Assembly (NCBI GenBank): GCA_950059165.1
Contig: CATLUC010000044.1
Span: 1 to 11,371, forward strand
Reading direction: 5' to 3'
From: an uncultured Clostridium sp.
GTDB taxonomy: Bacteria; Bacillota; Clostridia; TANB77; CAG-508
Length of the DNA stretch: 11,371 bases
Positions 1 to 6,401 of this stretch are shown here, in pieces. Numbering within the stretch: position 1 is the first letter of the stretch; every line of letters begins with the position of its first letter. The position numbers and the translations under genes were made by a program. A model generated the notes under the pieces. It was not told where the DNA came from and ran no database searches. It worked only from the letters and a program-made list of their open reading frames with translations.

Positions 1-21
1 ATATAGGAGGGAAAGAAAAAA

Positions 22-657
22 ATGAAAAAAGGAATTATCGGTAAAAAGATTGGTATGACACAAATCTTTGACGAAAAAGGAAATGTAATTCCTGTAACTG
101 TAATTGAAACAGCAGGAAATATCGTAGCACAAATCAAAACAATGGATTGTGATGGATATGAAGCAATTCAATTAGGATATGGGGAAATAAAAGATAAACA
201 TATTAACAAACCAGAAGCAGGACATTTTGCAAAAGCAAAACTTGCTAATAAAAAACACTTAAGAGAATTCAAAGTAGATTCTATCGAAAACTACAAAGTA
301 GGAGATGAAATAAAAGCAGACATCTTTGTAGCTGGAGAAAAAGTAGATATACAAGGAACATCAAAAGGAAAAGGTTTCCAAGGTGTTATAAAAAGACATG
401 GACAACACAGAGGACCAATGGGACATGGTTCAATGTATCATAGAAGACCAGGTTCAATGGGGTCTACATCAACACCAGGTAGAGTTTTTAAAGGTAAAAA
501 ATTACCAGGACATATGGGAAGAGTTACAGTTACAATCCAAAACTTAGATGTAGTAAGAGTTGATATGGATAAAAACGTAATTTTAGTAAAGGGAAGTGTT
601 CCAGGAGCAAAAGGAGCTATCCTAAAAGTAAAATCAGCTGTAAAGGCTATTAATTAG
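22..657 (+). CDS. rplC: 50S ribosomal protein L3
   Basis: L3 is an early-assembly 23S rRNA-binding protein whose extended loop reaches towards the peptidyl-transferase centre. The 211-residue length matches the family. Visible hallmarks are the N-terminal GKKIGMTQIF, a glycine/histidine/arginine-rich extended loop at about residues 112–155 (GFQGVIKRHG, then HRRPGSMG), and the family signature FKGKKLPGHMG from residue 156. The segment that carries the methylated glutamine in E. coli L3 reads GSMGSTSTPG here, with no glutamine. The ATG is preceded by AGGAGG at 5–10. This is the first complete gene of the window; rpsJ (S10) would be expected just upstream. rplD follows after 20 bases, so the two are almost certainly cotranscribed. 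Confidence 0.98.
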   Translation: MKKGIIGKKIGMTQIFDEKGNVIPVTVIETAGNIVAQIKTMDCDGYEAIQLGYGEIKDKHINKPEAGHFAKAKLANKKHLREFKVDSIENYKVGDEIKADIFVAGEKVDIQGTSKGKGFQGVIKRHGQHRGPMGHGSMYHRRPGSMGSTSTPGRVFKGKKLPGHMGRVTVTIQNLDVVRVDMDKNVILVKGSVPGAKGAILKVKSAVKAIN

Positions 658-677
658 AGGAAAGGAGGAATACGAAA

Positions 678-1301
678 ATGCCAAAAGTAGACGTATATGA
701 TTTAAAAGGTAAAAAAGTAAGTGATATAGAATTAGCAGATAGTGTATTTGGAATTGAACCAAATGAAAATATTGTACATAGCGTGCTTGTAAATTATCTA
801 GCTAATCAAAGACAAGGTACACAAAGTACAAAAACAAGAGCAGAAGTTTCTGGTGGTGGTAAAAAACCATGGAGACAAAAAGGAACAGGTAGAGCAAGAC
901 AAGGTTCAACAAGAAGCCCACAATGGATTAAAGGTGGTATTGCACTAGGTCCAAAACCTCGTTCTTATAGATACACAGTTAATAAAAAAGAAAGAAGATT
1001 GGCTATAAAATCAATCTTAAGTTCTAAAGTATTAGAAAAAGAATTAACAGTAGTAGATAAATTAGAATTAAAAGAAATCAAAACACAAACAATGGCAAAA
1101 GCTCTTACAGATTTAAAATTAAGTGGAAAAACATTAATCGTTCTTCCTGAGAACAACAAAAATGTTTATATGTCATCAAGAAATATTGAAGGAGTAAAAA
1201 CTATTGTATTAAACAATATTAATGTATTTGATTTATTAAAATATACAAATCTAATTTTATCAGTTGAAACTGTTAAAAAATTAGAGGAGGTGTACGCTTA
1301 A
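678..1301 (+). CDS. rplD: 50S ribosomal protein L4
   Basis: L4 binds 23S rRNA domain I and lines the peptide exit tunnel. In enterobacteria it also represses its own S10 operon; no equivalent leader can be judged here because the operon start lies outside the window. The 207-residue protein has the conserved basic tunnel loop at residues 59–77 (GGGKKPWRQKGTGRARQGS), followed by the GGIALGPKPRSY block and a C-terminal globular domain. The start is supported by AGGAGG at 663–668, nine bases upstream of ATG. The TAA at 1299–1301 directly abuts the ATG of rplW, and the rplW ribosome-binding site lies inside the last rplD codons, indicating translational coupling. Confidence 0.98.
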   Translation: MPKVDVYDLKGKKVSDIELADSVFGIEPNENIVHSVLVNYLANQRQGTQSTKTRAEVSGGGKKPWRQKGTGRARQGSTRSPQWIKGGIALGPKPRSYRYTVNKKERRLAIKSILSSKVLEKELTVVDKLELKEIKTQTMAKALTDLKLSGKTLIVLPENNKNVYMSSRNIEGVKTIVLNNINVFDLLKYTNLILSVETVKKLEEVYA

Positions 1302-1649
1302 ATGAAACCAGAAGAAATAATTATAGCACCAGTTGTTACAGAAAAAAGTAATGACGAATTACAAGAAGGAAAATACACTTTCAAAGTAAATAAAAAAGCA
1401 ACAAAAATTGAAATAGCAAATGCTGTTGAAAAACTTTTTGAAGTAAAAGTATTAAAAGTAAATACTATGAATGTAAATGGTAAAAAGAAAAGAGTAGGAT
1501 ATCACGTAGGAAAAACATCAGATTGGAAAAAAGCAATTGTTACAATTGATACAAATCCACAAGAAACATCTTACTTAGCAAAAGGTGGTAAAACTACTAA
1601 AGTTTCTAAAAAATACAAAGATAGTATTGAAGAATTTATGGGAGCTTAG
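1302..1649 (+). CDS. rplW: 50S ribosomal protein L23, with extended C-terminal part
   Basis: L23 sits at the tunnel exit and is the docking site for trigger factor and signal recognition particle. The N-terminal PEEIIIAPVVTEKS block and the central KVLKVNTMNVNGKKKR segment are typical. At 115 residues it is about 15–20 longer than common bacterial L23 proteins (about 95–100). The extra material lies after DWKKAIVTID, in the lysine/threonine-rich segment at about residues 86–110. The start ATG immediately follows the rplD stop, and GAGGAGG at 1284–1290 serves as ribosome-binding site, so translation is probably coupled to rplD. Normally rplB would follow at once; here an insert of about 630 bases intervenes. 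Confidence 0.97.
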   Translation: MKPEEIIIAPVVTEKSNDELQEGKYTFKVNKKATKIEIANAVEKLFEVKVLKVNTMNVNGKKKRVGYHVGKTSDWKKAIVTIDTNPQETSYLAKGGKTTKVSKKYKDSIEEFMGA

Positions 1650-1682
1650 AAGAATTACTAATATAGAAAGAATGTGTTTATT

Positions 1683-2054
1683 ATGAGTGAAAAAAGAAAA
1701 GAAGAAAATGTAAAAAAAGTCCAAGAAGAAAACAGAGAAACACAAAATCAATTTCGTACAAGAAGCAAAGAAGAAATAGAATTTCGTAAAAGAATGGATG
1801 CTAGAGGAAGTTTAAGCAAAGATAACGCAAAAGGAGAAACAGAAGCAAGTACAATTGGATATATATCTAGATATAATGAAGAAGAAGCAACAAAAAAAAT
1901 AAAAAAGCATCCTGTAATAGTATTTTCAACAGATAAAGTTCTACATTGTAATACTCCTATAAGAAAAATGTATTATGTAGGTGCGTATTATGATAAAGAA
2001 ACAGAAAAAAGTAAAGAAACAGGCACAGAAAAAGGTAGAGACGAAGGAAGATAA
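1683..2054 (+). CDS. Hypothetical lysine/glutamate-rich protein inserted between rplW and rplB
   Basis: I do not recognise this 123-residue product. The N-terminal 50 residues are highly charged (K/E/R) with no hydrophobic stretch, suggesting a disordered or coiled region. A short more structured-looking centre contains KHPVIVFSTDKVLHC and IRKMYYVGAYY. The C-terminus is again a charged, low-complexity tail (ETEKSKETGTEKGR). There is no signal peptide or membrane segment. I prefer the ATG at 1683 because a weak AGAAAG at 1665–1670 is well spaced for it; a GTG at 1674 would add three residues but sits too close to that site. The ribosome-binding site is much weaker than those of the ribosomal genes. 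The ORF shares the operon strand, and its tail overlaps a different open frame, so it may be the front part of a frameshifted gene. Confidence 0.45.
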   Translation: MSEKRKEENVKKVQEENRETQNQFRTRSKEEIEFRKRMDARGSLSKDNAKGETEASTIGYISRYNEEEATKKIKKHPVIVFSTDKVLHCNTPIRKMYYVGAYYDKETEKSKETGTEKGRDEGR

Positions 2055-2262
2055 AATTATCGGGAAAGACCCGGAAAATAAAGAATATCTGCCATGCGGA
2101 GCAGGAAAAAATCCGTAAATAAAAAGTAAAGTAGAGCAGAAAAACGAGCAAAAGCGAGCAGAACTAGGAAAACGAACAAATATTGATGAGATAATACGCT
2201 TGTATATCGAAGAAATATTTGTGAAGTTTGACAACGTTATGCGAAGGTTTTCATCGTTTTGA
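1981..2262 (+). pseudogene. Possible decayed or frameshifted coding remnant upstream of rplB
   Basis: In the +1 frame relative to the upstream hypothetical ORF, the sequence is open from 1981 to 2115, stops at TAA 2116–2118, then is open in the same frame for 47 codons to TGA 2260–2262. The first part ends in EYLPCGAGKNP. The second reads protein-like, with an amphipathic IDEIIRLYIEEIFVKF segment. Codon choice (CCG, CGG, GCG, CGC, CTG) differs from the neighbouring ribosomal genes, which hardly use these. No start codon with a ribosome-binding site is evident for either piece. One reading is that the preceding ORF once continued here and has since been broken by a frameshift and a nonsense change. 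Chance openness in purine-rich DNA is the alternative. No function can be given. Confidence 0.3.
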
Positions 2263-2277
2263 AAGGAGAAAAGAAAA

Positions 2278-3105
2278 ATGGGAATGAAGCATTTTAAACC
2301 CTATACACCATCAAGAAGAAATATGACAGTTTCAGACTTTGGAGAAATTACAAAGAAAACTCCTGAAAAATCTTTATTAGCAAAGAAAAAGAAAAATGCA
2401 GGAAGAAACTCATATGGAAGAATTACAGTAAGACATCAAGGTGGTGGGAATAGACAAAAATATAGAATAATAGATTTTAAAAGAAGAAAAGACGATATGC
2501 AAGCAACAGTAATCGGAATTGAATATGACCCAAATAGAAGTGCAAACATTGCATTAATTCAATACGAAGATGGAGAAAAAGCATATATTTTAGCTCCACA
2601 AGGATTAAAAGATGGAGACAAAGTAGTATCTGGAGAAACAGCAGATATTAAACCAGGAAACTGTATGCCAATTAACGCTATACCAGTAGGTACATTAATT
2701 CATAACATAGAATTAAATCCAAAACAAGGTGGAAAATTAGTAAAAGCTGCAGGTCAAAGTGCACAATTAATGGCAAAAGAAGGTAAATACGCACATGTAA
2801 GATTACCATCTGGAGAAATGAGACTAATTTTATCAACTTGTAGAGCAACTATTGGAGTAATTGGAAACAGCGACCATGAAAACGTAAAAATTGGTAAGGC
2901 TGGAAGAAAAAGACATATGGGAGTTAGACCAACAGTTAGAGGTTCAGTTATGAACCCAGTAGACCACCCTCATGGTGGTGGTGAAGGTAGAGCACCAGTA
3001 GGACACGCAGGACCAATGACACCTTGGGGCAAACCAGCTCTTGGATACAAAACAAGAAACAGAAAGAAACAATCTAATAAGTTTATTGTTAAGAGAAGAA
3101 AATAA
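2278..3105 (+). CDS. rplB: 50S ribosomal protein L2
   Basis: L2 is a primary 23S rRNA-binding protein needed for subunit association and peptidyl-transferase activity. The 275-residue length is standard. The C-terminal signature is complete: MNPVDHPHGGGEGR with the key histidine at residue 230 (equivalent to E. coli His229), then GHAGPMTPWGKPALGYKTR and the basic tail NKFIVKRRK. The N-terminus KHFKPYTPSRR is also canonical. The ATG at 2278 is nine bases after AAAGGAG (2262–2268); an in-frame ATG at 2284 would be spaced worse, and family members commonly begin M-G/A-x-K. It is separated from rplW by a foreign-looking insert, so it may depend on read-through of that insert. Confidence 0.98.
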   Translation: MGMKHFKPYTPSRRNMTVSDFGEITKKTPEKSLLAKKKKNAGRNSYGRITVRHQGGGNRQKYRIIDFKRRKDDMQATVIGIEYDPNRSANIALIQYEDGEKAYILAPQGLKDGDKVVSGETADIKPGNCMPINAIPVGTLIHNIELNPKQGGKLVKAAGQSAQLMAKEGKYAHVRLPSGEMRLILSTCRATIGVIGNSDHENVKIGKAGRKRHMGVRPTVRGSVMNPVDHPHGGGEGRAPVGHAGPMTPWGKPALGYKTRNRKKQSNKFIVKRRK

Positions 3106-3166
3106 GCTGATATGTATTTATTAGCGAATAAAAACTATAAAACTTAGAGAAATGGAGGAAGATTGA

Positions 3167-3442
3167 ATGTCAAGATCAAGCAAGAAAAAGCCATATGTAG
3201 CACCTGAACTATTAAAAAGGGTAGAAGCTATGAACGAATCTGGGGACAAACAAGTTCTAAAGACATGGTCAAGAGCTTCTACAATATATCCACAAATGGT
3301 TGGTCATACTATTGCTGTACATGATGGAAGAAAACACGTTCCAATTTATATAGCAGAAGAAATGATTGGTCACAAATTAGGTGAATTTGCTCCTACAAGA
3401 ACTTTTAAAGGTCATTCAGGAGATAAAAAGACTAATAAGTAG
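3167..3442 (+). CDS. rpsS: 30S ribosomal protein S19
   Basis: S19 is a small-subunit head protein that contacts S13 and the A-site finger of the 50S subunit. The 91 residues match the family length. The diagnostic C-terminal half is intact: TIYPQMVGHTIAVHDGRKHV, then IYIAEEMIGHKLGEFAPTR and FKGHSG, ending in a lysine-rich tail. GGAGG at 3154–3158 is eight bases before the ATG. The 61-base gap after rplB is AT-rich and carries no repeat. rplV follows after 43 bases. Confidence 0.98.
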   Translation: MSRSSKKKPYVAPELLKRVEAMNESGDKQVLKTWSRASTIYPQMVGHTIAVHDGRKHVPIYIAEEMIGHKLGEFAPTRTFKGHSGDKKTNK

Positions 3443-3485
3443 AAAACAATAAATGGTTAAACTTTAGTACAAGGAGGTAAAAAAA

Positions 3486-3848
3486 GTGCAAGAACAAGAA
3501 ACTTTAGTTAGAAATGAAGCAGTTGCAACATTAAAATATGCTAGAATTTCAGCTAGAAAAGTAAAAATTGTAGCAGATTTAATTCGTGGAAAAGATGTAG
3601 ACGAAGCTTTAGCAATTGTAAAATTCACACCAAAAGCATCTTCAGAAATAATAGAGAAATTATTAAAATCAGCAATTGCAAATGCTGAAAATAATCATGA
3701 TATGAAACATGAAAAATTATATGTTGCTGAAATATATGCTAATCAAGGACCAACATTAAAAAGAATACGTCCTGCAGCAAAAGGTTCAGCAGTCAGAATT
3801 AGAAAAAGAACAAGTCATATTACAATAAAGCTAGAAGAAAGAGAATAA
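3486..3848 (+). CDS. rplV: 50S ribosomal protein L22 (GTG start)
   Basis: L22 contacts all 23S rRNA domains, and its long β-hairpin lines the exit tunnel beside L4; changes in that hairpin give macrolide resistance in other bacteria. The 120-residue product has the RISARKVKIVADLIRGKDVD core near the N-terminus and the β-hairpin/C-terminal signature at about residues 88–115 (GPTLKRIRPAAKGSAVRI, then RKRTSHI). The GTG at 3486 is chosen because AAGGAGGT (3471–3478) is ideally placed seven bases upstream. About eight N-terminal residues precede the usual family start, and no ATG fits better. The 298-base gap that follows is the largest repeat block of the window. Confidence 0.97.
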   Translation: MQEQETLVRNEAVATLKYARISARKVKIVADLIRGKDVDEALAIVKFTPKASSEIIEKLLKSAIANAENNHDMKHEKLYVAEIYANQGPTLKRIRPAAKGSAVRIRKRTSHITIKLEERE

Positions 3849-3857
3849 TAAAATAAA

Positions 3858-3920
3858 GGGCAAGCACTAATTCATAAGGATAGGGGACATATCTTATCCA
3901 TGAAGAAGTGACTAGGTGAG
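3858..3920 (+). repeat. Family A repeat, copy 1 (right end missing)
   Basis: First of three family A units between rplV and rpsC. It begins GGGCAAGCACTAATTCATAA, contains GGATA…TATCC (perfect five-base stem) around GGGGACATATCT, and runs through GAAGAAGTGACTAGG. It then diverges, lacking the AAAGATGTGTCCCCTGACA right end. Its 52 bases at 3865–3916 are identical to 4045–4096 in copy 3, pointing to recent duplication. Confidence 0.85.
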
Positions 3921-3931
3921 AAATAAAAAAA

Positions 3932-4004
3932 GGGTAAACACTAATTCACAAGGGTAAGGGACGTATCTTGTCCTTAAAGAAATACCCAAGGGAAAGATGT
4001 GAAC
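3932..4004 (+). repeat. Family A repeat, copy 2 (degenerate right end)
   Basis: The left half matches copies 4 and 7 (GGGTAAACACTAATTCA, AAGGGTAAGGGACGTATCTTGTCC, TTAAAGAAATACCC). It can form GGGTA…TACCC and GGAC…GTCC stems. The right end reads GGGAAAGATGTGAACC instead of GGGAAAGATGTGTCCCC, so the main outer stem cannot close. It appears to be an older, decaying copy. Confidence 0.85.
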
Positions 4005-4042
4005 CAAACAAAACAGAATTAACAAATAATTGAAAAAATGAC

Positions 4043-4118
4043 ATCACTAATTCATAAGGATAGGGGACATATCTTATCCATGAAGAAGTGACTAGGGGGA
4101 AAGATGTGTCCCCTGACA
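4043..4118 (+). repeat. Family A repeat, copy 3 (complete right end), upstream of rpsC
   Basis: Unit with GGGGACA (4063–4069) pairing with TGTCCCC (4107–4113), extended by TATCTT against AAGATG. The unit ends TGACA at 4114–4118, ten bases before the AGGAGG of rpsC. Within it, GGATA and TATCC form an alternative inner stem. The central part is the 52-base exact duplicate of copy 1. Confidence 0.88.
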
Positions 4119-4146
4119 AAAAAAGAAAAGGAGGTCTAGAAATTAG

Positions 4147-4803
4147 ATGGGACAAAAAGTACATCCAACAGGAGTAAGAGTTGGAATTATCAAAGACTGG
4201 AATTCTAAATGGTATGCAGATTCTAGAAATTTTGCAGATTACCTAATAGAAGACCAAAAAATCCGTAAATTTTTAAAGAAAAAATTATATCTTGCTGGAA
4301 TTTCTAAAATAGAAATTGAAAGAACAGCAAAAGCAATCAAAGTTAATTTATTTACTGCAAAACCAGGAATTGTAATAGGAAAAGGTGGTGCAGGAGTAGA
4401 AACAGTAAAAAGTGAATTAGCAAAAGAAATAGGAAAAGATGTTAATTTAAATATTGTTGAAGTTAAAAACATTGATACAGATGCTCAATTAGTAGCAGAA
4501 AATATTGCAGGACAACTAGAAAGAAGAATTTCATTCAGAAGAGCTATGAAACAATGTATGCAAAAATCTATGAAATCAGGTGCTTTAGGAATTAAAACTG
4601 CAGTATCTGGAAGATTAGGTGGAGCAGATATGGCTAGAACTGAATTCTATAAAGAAGGAAATATTCCACTACAAACTTTAAGAGCTGATATTGACTATGG
4701 GTTTGCAGAAGCAGACACAACATATGGAAAAATTGGTGTAAAAGTTTGGATTTATAAAGGAGAAGTTCTTCCAGAAAGACGTGTGGAAGGAGGAGAACAA
4801 TAA
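4147..4803 (+). CDS. rpsC: 30S ribosomal protein S3
   Basis: S3 lies at the mRNA entry site of the 30S head and contributes to mRNA unwinding. The 218-residue protein begins MGQKVHPTGVRVGIIKDWNS (canonical). It has a type II KH domain with the GxxG loop at residues 78–81 (GKGG) and a C-terminal domain containing GALGIKTAVSGRLGGADMAR and GVKVWIYKGE. AAGGAGGT at 4128–4135 gives a well-supported ATG. Its TAA shares one base with the rplP start (TAATG), so rpsC and rplP are translationally coupled. The upstream gap is filled by three family A repeats, the nearest ending just before the ribosome-binding site. Confidence 0.98.
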   Translation: MGQKVHPTGVRVGIIKDWNSKWYADSRNFADYLIEDQKIRKFLKKKLYLAGISKIEIERTAKAIKVNLFTAKPGIVIGKGGAGVETVKSELAKEIGKDVNLNIVEVKNIDTDAQLVAENIAGQLERRISFRRAMKQCMQKSMKSGALGIKTAVSGRLGGADMARTEFYKEGNIPLQTLRADIDYGFAEADTTYGKIGVKVWIYKGEVLPERRVEGGEQ

Positions 4804-5246
4804 TGCCATTAATGCCAAAAAGAACAAAACATAGAAAAGTACAAAAAGGTAGAATGAGAGGGAAAGCAACAAGAGGAAATAAAGTTACAGATGGAGAATA
4901 TGGAATTCAAGCTGTAACAGGAGCTTTAATTACAGGAAATCAAATTGAAGCAGCCAGAATTGCTATGACTCGTTATATAAAAAGAGGTGGAAAAGTTTGG
5001 ATAAAAATCTTTCCAGACAAACCAATAACAGCAAAACCTATCGGAACTCGTATGGGTAAAGGTAAAGGTGCGCCAGAATATTGGGTAGCAGTTGTAAAAC
5101 CAGGAAGAGTAATGTTTGAAATTGCTGGTGTACCAGAAGAAACTGCTAGAGAAGCCTTACGTTTAGCTATGAACAAACTACCTAATAAAACAAAGTTCGT
5201 AGCCAAAGAAACAGAAAAGGTAGGTGAAAATGATGAAGATAAGTAA
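4803..5246 (+). CDS. rplP: 50S ribosomal protein L16
   Basis: L16 is a late-assembly 50S protein near the A-site tRNA elbow. The 147-residue product shows PKRTKHRKVQKGRMRG at the N-terminus, RGGKVWIKIFPDKPITAKP in the centre and GKGKGAPEYWVAVVKPG at about residues 80–96, all diagnostic. The ATG at 4803 overlaps the rpsC stop (TAATG) and is served by AAGGAGGAG at 4787–4795 inside rpsC. A second ATG three codons later would give MPKRTK, but the family usually has two or three residues before PKR, so the first is preferred. The 3' end overlaps rpmC, so rpsC-rplP-rpmC form a translationally coupled block with no repeat insertions. Confidence 0.98.
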   Translation: MPLMPKRTKHRKVQKGRMRGKATRGNKVTDGEYGIQAVTGALITGNQIEAARIAMTRYIKRGGKVWIKIFPDKPITAKPIGTRMGKGKGAPEYWVAVVKPGRVMFEIAGVPEETAREALRLAMNKLPNKTKFVAKETEKVGENDEDK

Positions 5247-5436
5247 AATAAGAGAAATGTCTTCACCAGATTTAGAGAAAGAATTAGGTGAACTAAAAAC
5301 AGAATTGTTCAAATTAAAATTTAGTTTAGCTACTAATGGATTAGATAATCCAATGAAAATAAAAGAAGTAAAAAGAGATATAGCTAAAATAAATACAGTA
5401 TTAACAGAAAGAAAAATCGCTGAATTAAAAGCCTAA
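5233..5436 (+). CDS. rpmC: 50S ribosomal protein L29
   Basis: L29 is a small two-helix coiled protein beside L23 at the tunnel exit. The 67 residues have the usual pattern: MKISKIREMSSPDLEKELGE, then LFKLKFSLATNGLDNP, then KRDIAKINTVLTER. In-frame candidates are GTG 5224, ATG 5230 and ATG 5233. The last is chosen because AGGT (5222–5225, next to AAAAGG) is spaced best for it and because family members start M-K-x-x-x-I-R. The alternatives would add one or three residues only. The gene overlaps the 3' end of rplP by 14 bases, implying coupled translation. Confidence 0.96.
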   Translation: MKISKIREMSSPDLEKELGELKTELFKLKFSLATNGLDNPMKIKEVKRDIAKINTVLTERKIAELKA

Positions 5437-5457
5437 AAAAGCTGAGAACTAAAATGA

Positions 5458-5537
5458 GGGTAAACACTAATTCATAAGGGTAGGGGACATATCTTGTCCG
5501 TAAAGAACTACCATAGGGAAAGATGTGTCCCCTGACA
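5458..5537 (+). repeat. Family A repeat, copy 4 (full length), upstream of rpsQ
   Basis: The most complete family A unit, running from GGGTAAACACTAATTCATAA to TGACA. Outer stem: GGGGACA (5483–5489) with TGTCCCC (5526–5532), extended by TATCTT/AAGATG. Inner options are GGTAG with CTACC and GGACA with TGTCC. Similarity to copy 5 continues past TGACA (TTAGAAAAAGGAA) into the ribosome-binding site of rpsQ. Confidence 0.9.
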
Positions 5538-5563
5538 TTAGAAAAAGGAAAGGAGAAATCTAA

Positions 5564-5827
5564 ATGGAAGAAAGAAATCTTCGTAAAGTTATGATTGGAA
5601 CAGTAACATCTAACAAGATGGATAAAACAGTAGTAGTATCAGTACAAACAAGTGTCAGTCATAAAATGTATGGTAAAACTGTAAAAAGAACTTATAAATT
5701 AAAAGCACATGACGAAGAAAACGTATGCCAAATAGGTGACAAAGTAAAAGTAATGGAAACAAGACCACTTTCTAAAGATAAAAGATGGAGAGTAGTTGAA
5801 GTTTTAGAAAAAGCAATAACTAAATAA
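5564..5827 (+). CDS. rpsQ: 30S ribosomal protein S17
   Basis: S17 is an OB-fold primary 16S rRNA-binding protein of the 30S body. The 87-residue product has the MIGTVTSNKMDKTVVVSV strand region, HKMYGKTVKRTYKLKAHDE, and the family signature at residues 58–76 (GDKVKVMETRPLSKDKRWR). AAAGGAG at 5549–5555 lies eight bases before the ATG. A full-length family A repeat fills the gap to rpmC. A short family A right end follows before rplN. Confidence 0.98.
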   Translation: MEERNLRKVMIGTVTSNKMDKTVVVSVQTSVSHKMYGKTVKRTYKLKAHDEENVCQIGDKVKVMETRPLSKDKRWRVVEVLEKAITK

Positions 5828-5853
5828 TTAAAATCAAATATTTGTAAATAAAT

Positions 5854-5882
5854 GACCAAGGGGAAAGATGTGTCCCCTGACA
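5854..5882 (+). repeat. Family A repeat, copy 5 (right end only), upstream of rplN
   Basis: Solo right end GACCAAGGGGAAAGATGTGT followed by CCCCTGACA. It retains a small GGGG (5860–5863) to CCCC (5874–5877) hairpin. The GACCAAGGGG variant is shared with copy 6. TGACA is 13 bases from the rplN ribosome-binding site, and the intervening TTAGAAAAAAGGAAGGAGG resembles that after copy 4. Confidence 0.85.
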
Positions 5883-5909
5883 TTAGAAAAAAGGAAGGAG
5901 GAACTACAG

Positions 5910-6278
5910 ATGATACAACAACAATCAAGACTAAAAGTAGCAGACAATACAGGTGCAAAGGAGATTATGTGTATTAGATGTTTAGGTGGTTCATATAGAA
6001 AAACATCTAACATAGGAGATGTAATAGTAGCTTCTGTTAAATCAGCAACACCAGGAGGAGTTGTTAAAAAAGGCGATGTTGTAAAAGCTGTTATAGTAAG
6101 AAGCAAAAGTGGATTAAGAAGAGCAGATGGTTCATACATAAAATTTGATGAAAATGCAGCAGTTATAATCAAAGAAGACAAAACACCAAGAGGAACACGT
6201 ATCTTTGGACCAGTTGCAAGAGAATTAAGGGAAAAGGATTATATGAAGATTCTATCACTTGCCCCAGAAGTACTTTAA
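5910..6278 (+). CDS. rplN: 50S ribosomal protein L14
   Basis: L14 is a β-barrel 50S protein forming intersubunit bridges with 16S rRNA and binding the silencing factor RsfS. At 122 residues it has exactly the family length. Seen are MIQQQSRLKVADNTGAKEI, the signature block at residues 60–87 (AVIVRSKSGLRRADGS…IKFDENAAVII) and KTPRGTRIFGPVARELR at 91–107. The ATG at 5910 is fixed by AGGAGG at 5896–5901. A GTG at 5868 would give a 14-residue extension, but that is only translation of the upstream family A repeat. A 237-base gap containing a family B palindrome follows. Confidence 0.98.
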   Translation: MIQQQSRLKVADNTGAKEIMCIRCLGGSYRKTSNIGDVIVASVKSATPGGVVKKGDVVKAVIVRSKSGLRRADGSYIKFDENAAVIIKEDKTPRGTRIFGPVARELREKDYMKILSLAPEVL

Positions 6279-6279
6279 A

Positions 6280-6401
6280 AACAAAATTACAATCAGCATC
6301 TTGCACATTTTTAAAATTAATTCCAAACCTCGACGTACAAGAGTACGACTTCGTCTTGTAATTAATTTCAAAAATGCACAATATACTAATTCTAATTTGT
6401 T
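6280..6401 (+). repeat. Family B palindrome, copy 1, upstream of rplX
   Basis: Imperfect palindrome of about 120 bases beginning just after the rplN stop. The outer arms ACAAAATTACAATCAGCATC and ACTAATTCTAATTTGT pair, continued by TTGCACATTTTT with AAAAATGCACAA and AATTAATT with AATTAATT. The tip is CGTAC (6334–6338), loop AAGA, GTACG (6343–6347). The right half 6348–6391 matches 7692–7735 of copy 2 with a single difference. No poly-T tract follows, so it is not a typical intrinsic terminator. Confidence 0.87.

Noticed and set aside
2053..2118. SEC-C zinc-binding motif in the insert remnant (PCGAGK)
   Set aside because: The motif lacks the preceding CxC and the following CC/HC ligands; only a short string resembles it.
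1941..2234. Minus-strand 97-codon ORF opposite the insert
   Set aside because: Phenylalanine/serine/cysteine-rich product is the expected shadow of an A/G-rich sense strand, and there is no ribosome-binding site.
2228..2262. TTGACA at 2228–2233 as a -35 box of an internal promoter before rplB
   Set aside because: No acceptable -10 hexamer lies 16–18 bases downstream.
3849..4146. Family A or B hairpins as intrinsic terminators
   Set aside because: In the direction of transcription the hairpins are followed by A-rich sequence and a ribosome-binding site, not a T-run.
3849..4146. CRISPR-like array in the three repeats before rpsC
   Set aside because: The units differ in length and sequence, are palindromic along their whole length, and there are no regular spacers or cas genes.
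5868..5909. In-frame GTG start giving L14 a 14-residue extension
   Set aside because: The extension only translates the family A repeat, and AGGAGG at 5896–5901 with ATG 5910 gives the canonical L14 N-terminus and length.
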